DNA of 64,000 bases from Trogon surrucura (GCA_020746105.1 CM036623.1:6988001-7052000), one strand, 5' to 3'. Shown: positions 26,201 to 40,659, counted from the first letter of the stretch. Translations and numbers: made by a program. Notes: generated by a model from the letters alone, not told the origin.

Positions 26201-26970
26201 CTCCCTCTGTATCTTTTTCAAAAGAAAAAAAGTGGCTTAATGGAAATAACATAAATAACTGAGACTTGTTGCTTAGAAAAAAAAATGTGGATGTGAAGAA
26301 AATTTGTACTGAACATTTGTTCATGATTTAGGGACCACACTGAATTCGTCATTTTGGCCTGTTGCGAAGCAGATAGGATCATTTTCTTCTATACATTTTC
26401 TGCAATTCCACCTCACTCTTATTTTAGCACACAATTAGAAGTCAAGCATTCTGAGCGAGCAAGTTATACAGAAGCATATTTACAATGGTGATTTGAATAA
26501 GTTTTAAGTACTCTAGCTATCAAAACACAGTAACCTTTAATCATAACAAGGATTGAAGTGAGAAGAAAAACTTGGTGATGCTCTGTAGAAAGCCCTTGTT
26601 TGCCAAACTCCAAGTCCATCATTCCCTGTTTGCTCCTTTCAGGCTGTGACTCAATAGCTGGTATTATGAGACTGAGATGAAACAGTGAGATAGTTGTAAA
26701 TAAATCATTACACCTGAAATGTTTTATTTTCAGAATGCAATGGTCCTGGCAACAAAAAGATTTACTTCCAGCGAATCACTGGCAGGTGCTTTCACATTTT
26801 AAAGTTATACAATGTGTGAGATTCTGGCAGGTTTCACTTACCTCCTCAAATTGTATTTTATAAAATTCTGCACATCTGTCATATTTTTTATCAACTTTTT
26901 TTTTTTTAAGCATTTTGCACGTATTAAGGAATTGAGTCTGAACATTCTCCAAATAGGTCACTGCTTAGTG

Positions 26971-27014
26971 TCATCGTCTTTTTACAAGATGGAGAAGTAG
27001 ACAGAGGTTCAGCG
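26971..27014. repeat. Possible MIR/L3-like ancient repeat fragment
   Basis: TCATCGTCTTTTTACAAGAT followed by GGAGAAGTAGACAGAGGTTC resembles the CCATTTTACAGATGGGGAAA and CTGAGGCACAGAGAGGTT segment seen in old amniote SINE and LINE families. It is short and strongly diverged, so chance is possible. Confidence 0.3.
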
Positions 27015-27185
27015 CTGATTATTCGTGCACCATCAGTAAAATGATGAACCTCCTTTAATTTCTATTAATTTACACATGAATCAACATAAATGAAGGTTGA
27101 GATGGCCTGGATAGTACAACTAGCATTCAGTCTTCAGAAGGCTGGGTCTTATTCAGGCTGAAATAACATATCAGTGATATAGTGT

Positions 27186-27215
27186 TGGTATAGTCTACGG
27201 TGGTATAGTCTAGAT
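27186..27215. repeat. 15-base tandem duplication
   Basis: TGGTATAGTCTACGG at 27186-27200 is followed directly by TGGTATAGTCTAGAT. The first 12 bases are identical. This is a simple local duplication. Confidence 0.75.
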
Positions 27216-27812
27216 ACTTGAGGCAGTAGGAACCATTTATGTTTCACAGTAAGACAGGAAAAAATCAGAGGCTGTTTTGAGATTCCTCTAACTTAAAATT
27301 ATGTGCAGCCTGTGCTCTTGCATTGCCATAGCCATATCAGAGGTAGCAGGTCATCTGGATTACACTTCAAGTGACTATTTATTAAGTATAAAGACACAAA
27401 GTAGAACAAGTTATTGATTTCAAGCGTCTTCTGAACTCACCAGGAAAATTTGCTACCATAGGTGCAAAAGTCTTTCTCCCTTCATTCCTTTGTCCCTTCT
27501 TACTAATAAGTCTGATGTGTCTGATTTTTCCCTTGTTGCTTTTAAATGGGATCATTTACTACTTGACTCTTCCTTCAGGTCCTTTCCTTCTGTCCTGCTC
27601 TGAGTGTGTTTTTGTTGTTGCCCAAAGGATATGTCATTTAGATGTATCCAATAGATGGTTTATCAATTAGTTCTTGTATTTTTGATTTCAGGCTACAGTA
27701 TTTCCCTGCAACTTACAGGCAGCATAGTTTCACAAATTGTTGAAACAGAGGAGATAAAAATATTTTTAAGGTAAGGTAAATGATAAAATCTGTATTTCTG
27801 TGAGATTGATGG

Positions 27813-27840
27813 TAATATATAGTATAGTATGTATAGTATA
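27813..27840. repeat. Short TATAG-type repeat
   Basis: Imperfect units of ATAGTAT and TATAGTA repeat over about 28 bases. Simple sequence with no evident role. Confidence 0.65.
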
Positions 27841-30800
27841 TTCTTCTGCATTACTGAGTTATTTTTTTTTAAAACAGAGAATATATAGTCTTGTAAATAA
27901 AGAAATTTTTAAAATTCTGATAATTATGTAAAAGTGAAAGCCAGCAGATATTTCACTGTCCTGTATAGCTGATAGAGCTGTACTGAACAGTAAGACAACT
28001 TTACAGAGCTACATCTGACAATACGTCATGATCTCAGATGACAAAAACGACTGAATAAAAGAAAGGGATTCCGTATACCTCATTTCACCCCTGAAACATC
28101 CCGTTTGCCTCAGCAGATCACACGTGTTTTCCTGGCCCAAAGGTTGTCAACCGACAGATAGAAAAATGATCTGGGGACATAATGTCAAGGGAGTGTAACT
28201 ATTGCATTAGGTGGCATCGACCACAAAATGAGAAAAAGACGTCAAGTAGACTTCTTCCTGACTGACTGCTGGGCGCATGAAGCTTAACTTCAATACATTT
28301 AAGAGGGAAATGGAGAGTATATATTCTGGGCAGTTAAGAAAATCATTCTCAGAAGGCAGAATTCAGGATGCCTGGCTGTGTATTTTAATTATAGTTTTCA
28401 AAACTGTAATTACCAAATGCCTTCCTTTCACTTTCTGCAAATTAGAGGTCTGAGTTGCTGAACCTGACATCATGCAAAAGGAAAAAAACAAAATCACTAG
28501 GAGTATTTTTTGTTTATGTGACAACTGAATTAGTTCAGATTTTTTTTTTCTGGTTAGCTCTTAATTTTTTTTTTTTTTTGCCTGGGATTCAGTGATATTT
28601 TATGTACCTATGACCATAAACAGGTTTGCAGTTGGAACACTACTGCTGAAGGTAACATGAAAGCACCTGTGCAATTGAGAGATTCCCATCCTCTTTTCAG
28701 TACCTTTACGGCCATCTAGAGAAAGGGTAAGTGGAAAACCCAACATGTACAAGCTCAAAGTTTTCAGTTTTATTGAACGGTGGATGCAGTAACTAGTGCA
28801 TTCTCCTATCGGTCTCACTAAGCCATTACTATTGTAAAAGCCATAAATGCATTAATAATTTCTTTTTCATGCATCTCAGGCAGTGACTTACTTGAGAGTC
28901 TCATGGCCACGGATTCTATCAGTTATATAGCCTGATATAAATAGTTAATATTTGCTGAATCCTTTCCTAATTATGCTACTCGAACAAGTTGTTCCCCCAC
29001 CACCCATGTATCTCCCTCCTACACACTACTTCCATTCAATTCCCCTGACAGGATCTATCAGATTACAAGTACTCCTGTGCCTGATAATTTTTCTCAAGGT
29101 TTCTGATTCTGAAATATATCCTGCTTTTTAAGGACAGAAAGAAGAGGAACTCTGAATTCTTACAGTAGTGGAAACTTCAGGACAGCAGTTCCTATAAGGA
29201 ACAGACACTGGTGCTTGGAAACAGTGAAGAGGGAAGAGTTTCACGTGCTTCTTTTATATACAAAATATATAATAGTTGTATATAAATATATCCATATCAT
29301 GTATAATGCAAAAAGTATCGTATATACGTAATATTTTTAAGCTCACTTAAGTGCTGAGAAGATTAAAATCTTTGTGGTTCTTTTAGAGTCAAGCTTAGGT
29401 TTCCCACGAGTGCAGAGAAGTGAAGCTAAATGTATACTGGCTAGTTCAGCATCAAGGCCAATAGCCTGTCCTTCAGAACTGCCCAGTTTGTGCCACATTT
29501 ACAAGCGATATAGCCTTCAGCTAGTCAGTCCCTGGTGCACAGTGCCTTTTTGACACATGTTAAGTTCGTGTTTGTCTGGCGAACAAATTCTTTTTTTGAA
29601 TATCATTTTCAGTTTTGCTTCCACAAAGGCTCAGTGAGCAGGATCCACTCAGTGGAGCGAGCATTGCCTGGCTAAAACAATTTGGGTGTGATCAGAGCCA
29701 TAGCTGGATCTTTATTAGGTGCAGAAAAATGTTGATAGAATCTGTTGGTCTTGTGAAAAGTTGTAGTGAGGAAGAGCAGCCTGGGAGGAGATTGCTTTAT
29801 TCATGTGTTCTCAGATTTTGAATAGGAAACCACATGAGGATACCAAGCTGTAAGGCAATCCAGTATAGCATGTGAATTTTAGAGCAGTTAAAAAGTCAAC
29901 CTTGTGAAAAGAACCAAGTTCTCAACATTACCTATAATAGAGATAGTGTTCTGCTATCACAATGCAGGCCAGACTAGGCCACCTAAGTTGGTATAAAAAT
30001 CCAAAGAGGGAGTAAAAGTACCGGATATAGTGCAGCAGCAGGCGAGAGACTCTTATAAAGCAATTTTCAAGGTATTTTATTATAGACCTCTAAACTAAAA
30101 AATGAGCAGAAGATAGAAAGAAGCTTTACAACAGGTTCTATATTGTAGATTATAGTGTTTTCAGCTGAAATGAACCTGATAATGAAGTCAGCTGAGCAAG
30201 AGCATAAAGGTCCCACACTGACAAGAAAAAGACATCCCCAAGGATAAGCCAACAGAGATGTTTTAACAGTCACAAGTACAGTAATATAGACTAGATTGTT
30301 ACTAGTGACACTGAAGAAAATAATAAAGTAACCAAAAATAATGTTTAAGCTCCAAATATAGGTTCCTGGTGTCTCTGAAAGTGAAAATAAATAGAGAATT
30401 TAAGAGAGCATAATAGGAGTTAGCAGAAAGCACGTGCTTTACCAAATTACAACACACTGACAAAAACAACCAGCAGAGGCAAAGACTATTGTATCTGGTT
30501 CTGAACTGCGTTAGTGATGAAGGAGAGGGGAGAGAACAGTCTGGTGGTTACCATGGACAATAAAATGGAATAATTTTGTTGTAGTTTGTGTTGTATTGTT
30601 ATTGAAGGTATCATTTTCACACACATAAATCCAACATTTCATAAAAGCAAAATTATACTAGCCTGGGGCATGTGCCTGTGAATTCCTGCTCTGAGACAAC
30701 CTTTTGAACTGGTGTCTTGAATGACACTAGAGGACTAGGGCCCGTGTGTCCAGCTGGGAATCTGAACAGCCTGGAAATTAAGGCAGGACTTCAGCAGTAA

Positions 30801-33349
30801 TTCAGAAAAAAATTGTACTAAGGACTTATGAAGCCATCAAACTTAATTTTTTTTTAGATTGGAAGTAGTTGTTACCCCTTCGCTTTCTGTCTCTAAAAGA
30901 ACTATGCAGCTGTTTGAAAGGAAATACAGTAAACTTCAGATATTTTTAGGAATTGTGGTAACCTCAAAATTCATCTGTATAAGAAACTGTTGAGAATACG
31001 ACATGGCCATACTATGCTTAAAAGGATCTAATTTAGTTAAAAACAATGAATCTACTTTCTCTTGAAGTCTACCAATGATGGATTCAGTACACTGTGTGTA
31101 CATATACACGTGTTATTGGATATAATGGTCCAGTCATTACCTGCTTTGCTATTAGGTAGATAATACCTGTTTGTCAGAGACAAAATCCATTACCATGGCT
31201 CACTGACCCATTGGAAGGTTCTTTTGGAAGTTAATTTACCAGGCCAAGAAGTCATTTGCTGCTTTCAGTTACCACCAATCCTCAAGCTCTTTGCTGCATA
31301 TACGTAATGTATCTTTAGGACTTCTCTGCTACAAGCAGAAGCACCTTTACCTGCCTCTTTCATGTGTATGTAGATCTTCCTAGAAGAGCGAGATGCATGA
31401 GCTGCTTGTGGTAGGTAGAATACACACAGATGCACAACTGCCACAGGTAATAGGCATGCTCTGAGCTCACCTCATATTAAAAGAAGGGTTTAAGTATCTT
31501 CTGCCCTTGCAGCTGTTCTAAAACGCAGTGGCCAGCAGTGCTAAGGGTTTTATGTGGTAGTTTCATGGTTAAAGTTCTCACTCAGAACCTGTCTTGATAG
31601 AAGCAACCTATTCCACCTCTCAGTCATGTATGAAATCGTGGCAGGGACATTATCTCCTCACACCCTTCTTGATGAACCTAGACCACTGGGTAGAGATAAG
31701 CTGTGCCACTGTAAGTCAATGGAAAATTTGTGTTGCTAGAAAAGACAAGCAAGGAGAAAAGAATGTGGTTTCATGGTCTCTGAATGGGGTATTTTGTTTC
31801 TATTCCTGAGGCCACTGAATTATACAGTTAAAATGCAGAAGTAGATAATGTTTACCAGTCTTTAAGATTTCCCTTTGCAGGAAAATACCCACTGACTGGA
31901 TTACAATGTACTCTACGACTTCGTTCCTTTTTATGCACGTGAACATCCTGCACTGAGAGTTTCACTCGTGCCAGATAAAGAATGGCAACTGAGCAAAGTT
32001 TTGCATAGCACACCCATGCTTTACATGAGTACTGCCCTAGGCATTAGGCATTTATACAAACACAGGTTGCGATCACCATTTTATCTGATCTGTTTTAAAT
32101 GGAAAAGAATTACATTGCCCTCTTCCATCCAAGTCCTATTGGTGAGTCAAGATGACATGTATTTGAGTGAAAAACATCTGGCTGATGGATTGAATTAAGT
32201 AACTAAGCCTTGGAAAGGGTCAGAACTTCAAAGATGACCTCATGTTGAAAGTTTCATATTTGCTAGTTCTTCGGAATGCTCTATGAAGTGTGCAGATTTT
32301 GGCCTCATTCTTCTGAAGCATCTATTTTGTAGTGAAAAGAAAACTTAGAGATTAGGGATTTATAAATGGAATGCTGCTGTGTGTATATCTTTTTTCAAAA
32401 TTTTGTCCTCATCTGTCTCAAAGAATATTTTTAACAATTTGATCCCTTAGTTTGTGTCATGTGAAAAGTACTTTCCTCAGTCTTATTTTAACTATCATAA
32501 CAGCTCTTTGAAACAGGATATAGCAGGGTATGTCTGAATTCTACCCTGGGCATAAATGAGGAGGTTAGGCAGGATGACTACTTGTATTACAATGGAAAGA
32601 CACTGAAGTGAAATGGCGCACACGCAAAGCAAAGATTCATTTTAATTTTCAGGCCACTAAAAATCTGTCTCAAAGAATCCTGAATAAGTAAAAGTAAAAG
32701 CAAAGTATGCAATGAGGCAACTACGTCCCCATCTGAACCTGATCATTCAAAACTTCTATTGATATGATGCAAGTGCCTTCATCTGCCTTTATCCTGCTCC
32801 TGTGTTGGACATGGATCACAACTTCATAGCTCTTCAAAAGGTCTTTCATACCCTTCAAAGAAAAAAAAAGATTCCTAAGGAACAGTAGGTAATTAATAAA
32901 TTCTACCTATATTGAACTATTCTACCAAGAAACACAATCACTTCTCCAATTTTTGTTAACATTTCATGCTTTAAATTCCCTCCACATCTAAGGGAAAAAC
33001 ATTTTTATTCTCTTAATATTAGATTGTTTCATAGATATTTTTGATTTATAAGAAAATTCTCAAGGGATTTTACTTCAGTGCTGCGAAAATGCAGCAAACT
33101 GCTTCATAATTGGATGTCTTTGAGTAGGAGTTTGAAACAGTCATTTACTTTTTTTTTTATTTTCATTTTGTAAAATTTTTGCTTCTCAGGCTAAACAAAA
33201 CTCATATCTGTGAATCCCACACACTACTTTCATCAGCGAAAAGGGTGGATTCTGACTGTTTAACAGGTCATAGTGCCACATCCAAAAACATGGGAGCAAT
33301 TTAAGCATATGTAAGCTTGAGAGCCTGCAAAGAAAAGGTATGTAATAAT

Positions 33350-33441
33350 CTGTTATATATAATATATTAATAATTGGGTGTATATATAGCATATTAATAT
33401 TATAATTATGATTATCGTAATATTAATGTTATGATATATTA
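33350..33441. repeat. AT-rich low-complexity tract
   Basis: Nearly pure A and T with repeated TATATA, ATATTAAT and TAATATTA words. It is partly self-complementary. It lies about 80 bases left of an old palindromic repeat and has no coding content. Confidence 0.65.
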
Positions 33442-33519
33442 ACTGGACATTTTTAGCAAGACAGTCCACAGCTTAATCTTTCTTAGTCATTCATTATTAT
33501 TCATTAGAAAAGCATCTTG

Positions 33520-33600
33520 TCCTGAGGCAAGAGCCTGACTCAGTTGAAGTCAGTAGCAAAACTCCCACCTACTTCAATGAGATGGAGATAATATTGCTGG
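33520..33600. repeat. Ancient palindromic amniote interspersed repeat fragment
   Basis: The core CAGTTGAAGTCAGTAGCAAA then ACTCCCACCTACTTCAATGA resembles a recurring amniote motif, CATTGAAGTCAATGGCAAAA followed by CTCCCATTGACTTCAATGG. TTGAAGT on the left pairs with ACTTCAA on the right, so the core is an imperfect inverted repeat as in that family. Several diverged positions show it is old. The precise family name cannot be given without a repeat library; a non-autonomous DNA transposon origin is plausible. Confidence 0.5.
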
Positions 33601-36600
33601 AGCTGTGTTCATTAAATTATTTTTTTCAAGAATAATCATTATTTTTTTTTTCTGTGAAATTCACCCCCAGAAGGCAGTTAATTGCTTTACTGAGTAGTGG
33701 AATTTTAAGTTTCAAGGCTGCGTATCGTACAAAAACTTGAAACTTCAATGTGAAATAAGTGATTACATAGTTTGGCATAATTGCAATATGTCACAAAAAG
33801 ACAAGCTGTTAAAAACTGCATTAGAGCTGGCAAAGTGAACACCTCTGAAGTACAACCAAAATGGTGTCATGCTTGCAACAGCAACACATATGTTCCAGAA
33901 CATAGATTGCATCAGAAAAAATAAATGGAGTTTCTTTGTCAAAGAAAGAAATCGTCAGATATTCTACCTAAACACAACAAGAATTGTCTTTATTTATTAT
34001 TGGTTATAGTATTTGTATTGAGTACATTCAGGACAGGAGAGTTTGTGGTGACATTGAGCTTACAGGGAAAAAAAAGGAAAACAGAACAAAGCAATAATAT
34101 TTGACCTGGAACTGATTTCAGACAACAACTGCTCAATGGTTAGTGTAGCTGGTAGCTACTTTGTGCCTCACCCACGTTAAAAGAACTTTTCATTGGTCTA
34201 TCAGCCTCTAAGCAACGTGGTCCTGAGTGCCCCTGGACAATGACTGCTTCCACTGGTGTCTTTTTTCACTATTGCCTTTACTTAGATGAAATTCCTGACC
34301 TTCACAAGACAACCTTGAGTTTCATTAGTATTTCCTGGAGCTATGGCTTCACCAACAATTCTCTCTATAAGTGTATTCTCTCAAATTCTTTCACGATCAA
34401 TTCTTAACCAAGGACAACACTTGAGTCTATGGGCTCTGTGTACTGCTACTTAGTAGCTGGCTCTCTCGGTGATTGTATTCAACCTCTGGTTTTTCAGAAA
34501 GCACGTGTATGGCAATTTCATGTCCTGTCTAGCCTGTAGGCTTCCAAAAGTATCCCAGGTCACATCGCGGCCTTTCACATTTGTCAGCGGAAAATATCTA
34601 AACATGTCTACAGAAAGTCACATCCAGAAGGACGCAAAATAGCCCTCTCATTTCCTTCTCAGCATTTTCTTTCTATACCCTCCTGAGTGTTCAGAAGCAA
34701 CCTACAGAACACACTGAAGGAATCTGGTTATTAGCCAACATTTTCAGACATGCATGTGCCAATTCTGGTTACTGTAAATAACACATAATTACTATAGCAT
34801 TTCAGATAGCACACCATATTGGCTGACTTCTAAAACCGACTGGGAAACAGCAGGACGGGTAGCAGTTGCAACATTCCTCATACACCACATCCCCTCTGAA
34901 GTGGACTTAAACAACTTGCAGGGCTGGGCCCTTGACGGACCTTCAGGCTTTTCGTTCAGCTGACCAGACTGTAAAGCAGAGCACTGTCTTCTTAGGACTC
35001 TTCCCCCAACAAACGATCCCCTTGAGACTGAGTCTGCAAAATTTAGACATCCAATATAAATCACAGATACTTTTTTTTCAAGCTTATTACATTGCTTTTT
35101 GTGTCTACAGACACTTGAGGAGAAATAACGATCAGTTGTAAAGGTGCTACCAGGCTGTGAAATTTTACCTACAAGATCTATCTAATTTTCCTTTGTGGCT
35201 TTCTTCTTAGTCTGTTTAGTCCGTTTGTGCATTTAACCTAGCCATACTCTGGTGGCTTTGCTTTTGCAAATTTGCATCTCCTGGCCATAACAATATCCTT
35301 TGGTTTCTTTTCCCCAGAGATACGGAATAGTAGATCTTAGTTTGCTTTTCCATTACCCAGGCTGTTACTGCAGCTGACACCATGAAGTGCATCCTAGGCT
35401 ATCCTCTTGAATACATATACCCACGAGCCCACAGATCCTAGAAGCTGGGTGCAGGTTCCCTTTATTATCAAAATTGTGGCCAGGTTAGTCTACACTGAAT
35501 AGAAATTACACATAAAAAAATCTCTGTAGAGTGGTGGTTCACAGTCTGTCGCCTTTGGGTCACCAGTCGTCAGTGAAGTAAACACTCTGAAACAATTTCA
35601 TAAATTCAGAATAACCTCAGTCATGAACTTCACAATATGATTTGTACTGGGCCACTTTGGACAGTTCCTTCAAATAGTTCAATAATTTCTGCTGTGTAGA
35701 GTGTTTACTGCTCTTAAAGAGACATCTGTAAATTTTTACACTTTATAGTAATTTTTTTTCCTAATGAAGTCACATTCAAGTCTTAAACTGAGTTAGTGTT
35801 AATTTAGTAATTAAGTTGGATGAATTAATTCAATTGAAGACTGCTTATGCAAAAGCTATTCCTGTCAGTACTCTTTCGAAGCTAAGACAGGAAACTTTTA
35901 GAAAGAAGACACAGATTTTCACAAGAGTTTTACTTGGGATGAGAGAAGAAACTTGGAATAACAGTTTCCAGATTCATTAATTCATCCGTCGTTTCCGCTG
36001 TACATTTAAAAGTTGTTTTTCCTCAGCCTTATGATGCTAAAGAAAGACTACATGAATAAAATTACATGAAAGTGAAGACAGGGTGCAACTGCCCCATATT
36101 TCTGACAGTACACTTCTGAATTGAGCAGTTAACCCCTCTCTGTTTTCCTAAGAGCACATTACTTGCAAATAAATAAGTGGCTGTTCGCTTAGAAACCTGC
36201 TTCATATGTGATTTCATAACAATGTTCCCTCTTTTTGCAGGATGAAACCAGCACATATTTTAGTAGCAGTTTCCCAGTTGGCAAAGGGCAAGGAGAGTAA
36301 TGAGTTTGGTGACCAAAGGAACAGAAAAAAATAAATTGAATACTATCACGCACAATATGCTGTCTGAAAAATACATTGTTAGATTTTCATATCACAGCAT
36401 ATACCTCAAACGATGAGTTAAGGAAGGTAATCAGAACCTCAGAGTGTTATAGGCAACAAGTAGGAAACATGCTGGGAGACTGCACAGAGGGCAGTGAAAT
36501 TAAGGCTCTACGTATGCCAGTCCAGCAAAATGTTCAGGCACTAAAATTCTTATGATACCAATAAGTTAAGGAGACTGGAAAAAGTTTAGTTCTTAAGCAT

Positions 36601-38583
36601 TTTTTGGATCTGTGCAAGGAAAGAGCAGTAGTTATTCTGTGGAAGTTAGAAGACCACGTTTGCCTTGCAAATAGTGTACAGAGAACTTTGTTGGTTTTTT
36701 TCTTGCCAAAGGAAAATGATGTCTAATATAAATTTTATTGCATTTGGATCCTTAAAAGAGGAGACATTTGAGGCACGTACAGTAAGTTCCTTTTATTTGC
36801 TCTTTTGACGTGTTTTCCTAACTTTGATTTATATTATTTTTTTCCTTTCAGCAAAAATTGCTACAGTACAGGCTTGGAAAACTCAAAAAACCCCTCTGTG
36901 TTGTTCCATATTTTTCAAATGGGTTTATTTTCACTATTCATAATGGAAAATACTTTCCTTATGCCATATACCTTTTTCCTTGTGATTGAGCAGAATGCCT
37001 TTCTATAGGGCTCCATATCAAGGAAAGGCCCAGTCCTTCGAAAAGATCTTGGCAATTTACATATGGAATGGTTCAAGTTTACTCGCGCTGTAAGATGACG
37101 TCTTCTTTGACTTGCCACCAGATAATGAGTAAACGCTGGCGATTTATCAGTCTAAATGTCAATTAAATGATCAGTTCTGTAGAAAACATGGAAGTGACAC
37201 CTTCCCTTAGCATAGAAGAATAAGTCTTTTCAGCAATGACATGATATTTTTGGGGAATATGTCTTTAATACTTTCATAGCTTCCCCGAATAAGACTTAGT
37301 GGTCTGACTTTTATTATGGAATTTAAATCATATGTGCAATCAAAAGACAAACTGAATGAAACCCACATAGGATAAAACAATTTATGGCTATATATAACAC
37401 AAACCTAACTGTGCAATGTTCAGGAAAGCACACCTCCTGCCAATTCAGCTAGACATTTTGTCATCTTTTAAACTTCCAGTTTGATGTATATAATCATTTC
37501 GATGAAAAATGTTTACGGTATAGAACCTATAAATGAAAAAGCTCTGTTTTCAGAGTAGGCATTTCCAACCTACTTCAAAACATTAGTCAGACATACAGTT
37601 GCTAAATGTTGATGTCCTATTACATTCAATATCCTAAAAAATCACAAATGATGTTACTGCATTTATTTCTGAATCAATTAACAGCAGAGAACTGTGGCCC
37701 CATACTTTAGATAGTTGAAATTATAAATTGTTAATACAGGTAACAGAGTATAATTGGAACATTCCTTGGTGTGAAACGGTGATGTCTTCTTTTTTAGTCC
37801 CTTGTACCTGTAAATCATTCCAGATAACACATCTTAAAACTGAAGTGACAGGCCTGACGAACGAATTCACACAGACTTAGTGTAACTCTTCACACTATAT
37901 TCCATCGAGTGTTGCGATATATGTCAATTAATATTGCTTCTTTACCTTACAATAGTTTGAACACATTTTGTTCCTTCCAAATTATTTTGAGGATTCTGTC
38001 ATTTAACAGAAATAAAAATCTGAGAATATCAATTGTCTTTTACATCTTTAACATCAGGGAAGAACTTATCCAGGTGTCAATTCTGAGATTTTTTCCAAAA
38101 CGGTATTTCTAAAATAAGTATCTCTAAAAGGACAGGTTAGTCCATGTTAATTTTTCAAGAAGACTGTTGTAGCACTTAAAAGACTTTTTTTTTTCCTTTC
38201 TCTTAGTATATATTTAAGTGTTTTATATAACCTTTTTTTTTTTTTCCTTCAAACTGATAGGCACTAACTGCCATAAAAGCATTGGTAGTTCATGATTTGA
38301 TAGTCTAAATACTCCATAATTGGCACATAAAAATTCTCAGCAATTCTTAATAGAAGAGACTTGCAACGAGGTTTCTTCTTATTCAGATTCTTTAAAGATA
38401 AACCACAAGGATAGCTGATATAAAAATCAGTATTCTAAAAGTGTAATTCATGTTATTAAGTACTAATTACTCACCAAAATGAAATGATATTTTATAGTGC
38501 ATTATAATTATTTATTTACATACTAATTTGCGAGATTTGTAAATTTTCACCTCAAAAGAAATATGGCTTGAAAGAATGAATTA

Positions 38584-38661
38584 GATATATATCTATATAT
38601 AGACATATATATATAAAGATTTATATATATATATAATATATATATTTTAATACATATATGT
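38584..38661. repeat. AT microsatellite
   Basis: Alternating TATATA blocks with interruptions such as CTATATATAGAC and AAAGATTT span about 78 bases. The tract is highly self-complementary and likely length-variable between individuals. Confidence 0.85.
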
Positions 38662-38671
38662 AAATAGCAGT

Positions 38672-38728
38672 GAAGTGTCTTTATTCAGAACTAGTCTTTA
38701 TTCAGAAGTGTCTTTATATCAGAACTAG
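38672..38728. repeat. Duplicated 23-24 base unit beside the AT tract
   Basis: GAAGTGTCTTTATTCAGAAC..TAG at 38672-38694 recurs as a GAAGTGTCTTTATATCAGAA..CTAG unit at 38705-38728. The two are separated by TCTTTATTCA, which repeats the middle of the unit. This looks like two rounds of slippage next to an unstable AT tract. Confidence 0.8.
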
Positions 38729-39468
38729 TAAATATCTACTTCGTTATAAGTACGTATCAGTTAGTAACATTTCATGCTATAAATTATACTGTTCCTAAGA
38801 TCATCTCAACGATTGTTCTCTATGAAAATTGGTTTTACAATCCCCTAAGTTTCTGCTAGGCAAGACCACATCGTGCTATGTTTAATTATTATATTTGATT
38901 TCTAAGGACAGGTAGCTGAATGATGAAAAATTTGAGAAGCGAGTTGAATCATGATAGTGACAGCAATATTTATCTGAGCATATATAGATTTTTTTTTCAG
39001 AATACAGTAACAAAAAGAAAATATGGGGAGCAAAGGTGTGCAGTGAATGCTCCCTTCAAAGGAAAGCAGCAGAGCTCTAACTCAAACTCTTGTCAGAATC
39101 TATAAACCATAACCTGCAGTATCACTTCTTGGGACATACAGTCTCCAGGTAAAGTCTCACCATCTTCTCTGTCCATACTCTGAGCATGCACTTGGAGATG
39201 CCTGGGAGTTGCATGTGGCTTATAGATAAACAGCAATGACCTAATATATAGGATAAGATACAGAAAATTGAGTGCATTAATAATGCAATTTAATAAATGA
39301 ATATCATAACAGAGCACTGATAATATTTCCACATTAGTCAGTTTGAAAATATTTTTACCATGTTATGCACAAGGAACGTATCAGTTATATCACTATTTCT
39401 ACTTTTTTAATATTTAAAGTACTCAATAGTTTAAAACAAGGACAAATACTTTTAACATTTCTTTTTTC

Positions 39469-39486
39469 TTTTTTTTTTTTTTTTTT
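39469..39486. repeat. T18 homopolymer
   Basis: Eighteen T residues followed by GTAGAGACGGACTGG. The join superficially resembles a primate Alu motif but nothing else of an Alu is present. Confidence 0.75.
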
Positions 39487-40659
39487 GTAGAGACGGACTG
39501 GCTTTATAAATCCTATAAAAAATGGTATTTCCTATTTTTCTACTTATAAACCTGGTTAACATTGCTTATATGTTTACATAAAAATCACATTTCTTTGCCC
39601 AAAAAAATATTTCTATTTATTCTATTGACTCACCATTTTTGCAGCTGTCACTGACACTGACTTGCACTTCAACTTTGATTCTTCAGGCTCTCACAGTTCT
39701 AATGATAACCTGAGGGATTAATTAGAGTAACACGTTTGGATCAGAGGAAACATACAATGCTAAGTAAGCAATTAATAGAGATACTCTCTTCTTATAATAT
39801 AAAACAGTAATATAGTATTAACTGTTCTAAAACTCCTCGACATGCATAAATAGCAAACACCATGGTATCTAGATAGTTAAATTATGTTAAAATGTGTTTT
39901 CCTACAATTGTAGCATAAATAGAAATGATTTGAATAAACATTAAGGTGGTAAAATAATGTGATAAATATACATAAAAAGTTAAATATTAAGTTACTTTAC
40001 TTTCAAACATTGACACGTCCTGTGTAACCCAGAATTTCGTACTCATCACAATCCCTTGTATGTAGCAAATTGAACACCACTATATACATCATTTTTTAAA
40101 CACAAACGCTGAAAGGGAAGGAAACAAAAAGCTAAATACTTAATATTGGTTTTTTTCTCCTTCACCATGAAGTATGCACATTCTGTACACATTATTTACT
40201 CCCTGCTGAGGAGCAGACAACTGTCAGTATCCTACAGCAGGTATCTGTGCGCAGGAGGATTGCTGAAGGGTCAGTGGAAAGCTGGAATCCCTTGAGCAAT
40301 AGAATTCAGGGTGCGGAAAGTTCCGTAATACTTTTTGACTTGATGACAGATGACTCCTTATCCTATCAAGTCCATACAGCACCGACAATATGGTCTAATA
40401 TCTATTTCCGGTATCCAATTAACCACAAAACTCTTGGTAAGACAGAACATTATATTTACAATGATAGCTCTTTAACTCCTTCTTAGAACAGCTCAATATT
40501 TGGTCTTGAAAGTGCTGCCAATCAAACATAAAAAAGGCTGCCTTCAAGACAGCTGGGTACCATTTCTAAAGAGACTAAAAGAAAACACTGTAAATACTGT
40601 TATCAAAATAGATGAGTACGCTCTACACTCTGTGAGAAAAAAAAATACGAAGGAATAAG

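Larger units (their letters stand above)
20724..33519. other. Long non-coding AT-rich tract
   Basis: No gene is recognised in about 12.8 kb. The tract holds small tandem duplications (27186-27215, 27813-27840), an AT-rich stretch around 29260-29335, homopolymer T and A runs, and two weak resemblances to old amniote repeats at 23158-23250 and 26971-27014. Open frames are all short, the longest being 116 codons (22648-22998, minus), and none shows a domain I know. Confidence 0.5.

Noticed and set aside
39469-39501. Alu-like TTTTGTAGAGACGG motif
   Set aside because: Only a few bases match and no left or right Alu arm is present. All other repeats are avian, so this is chance.
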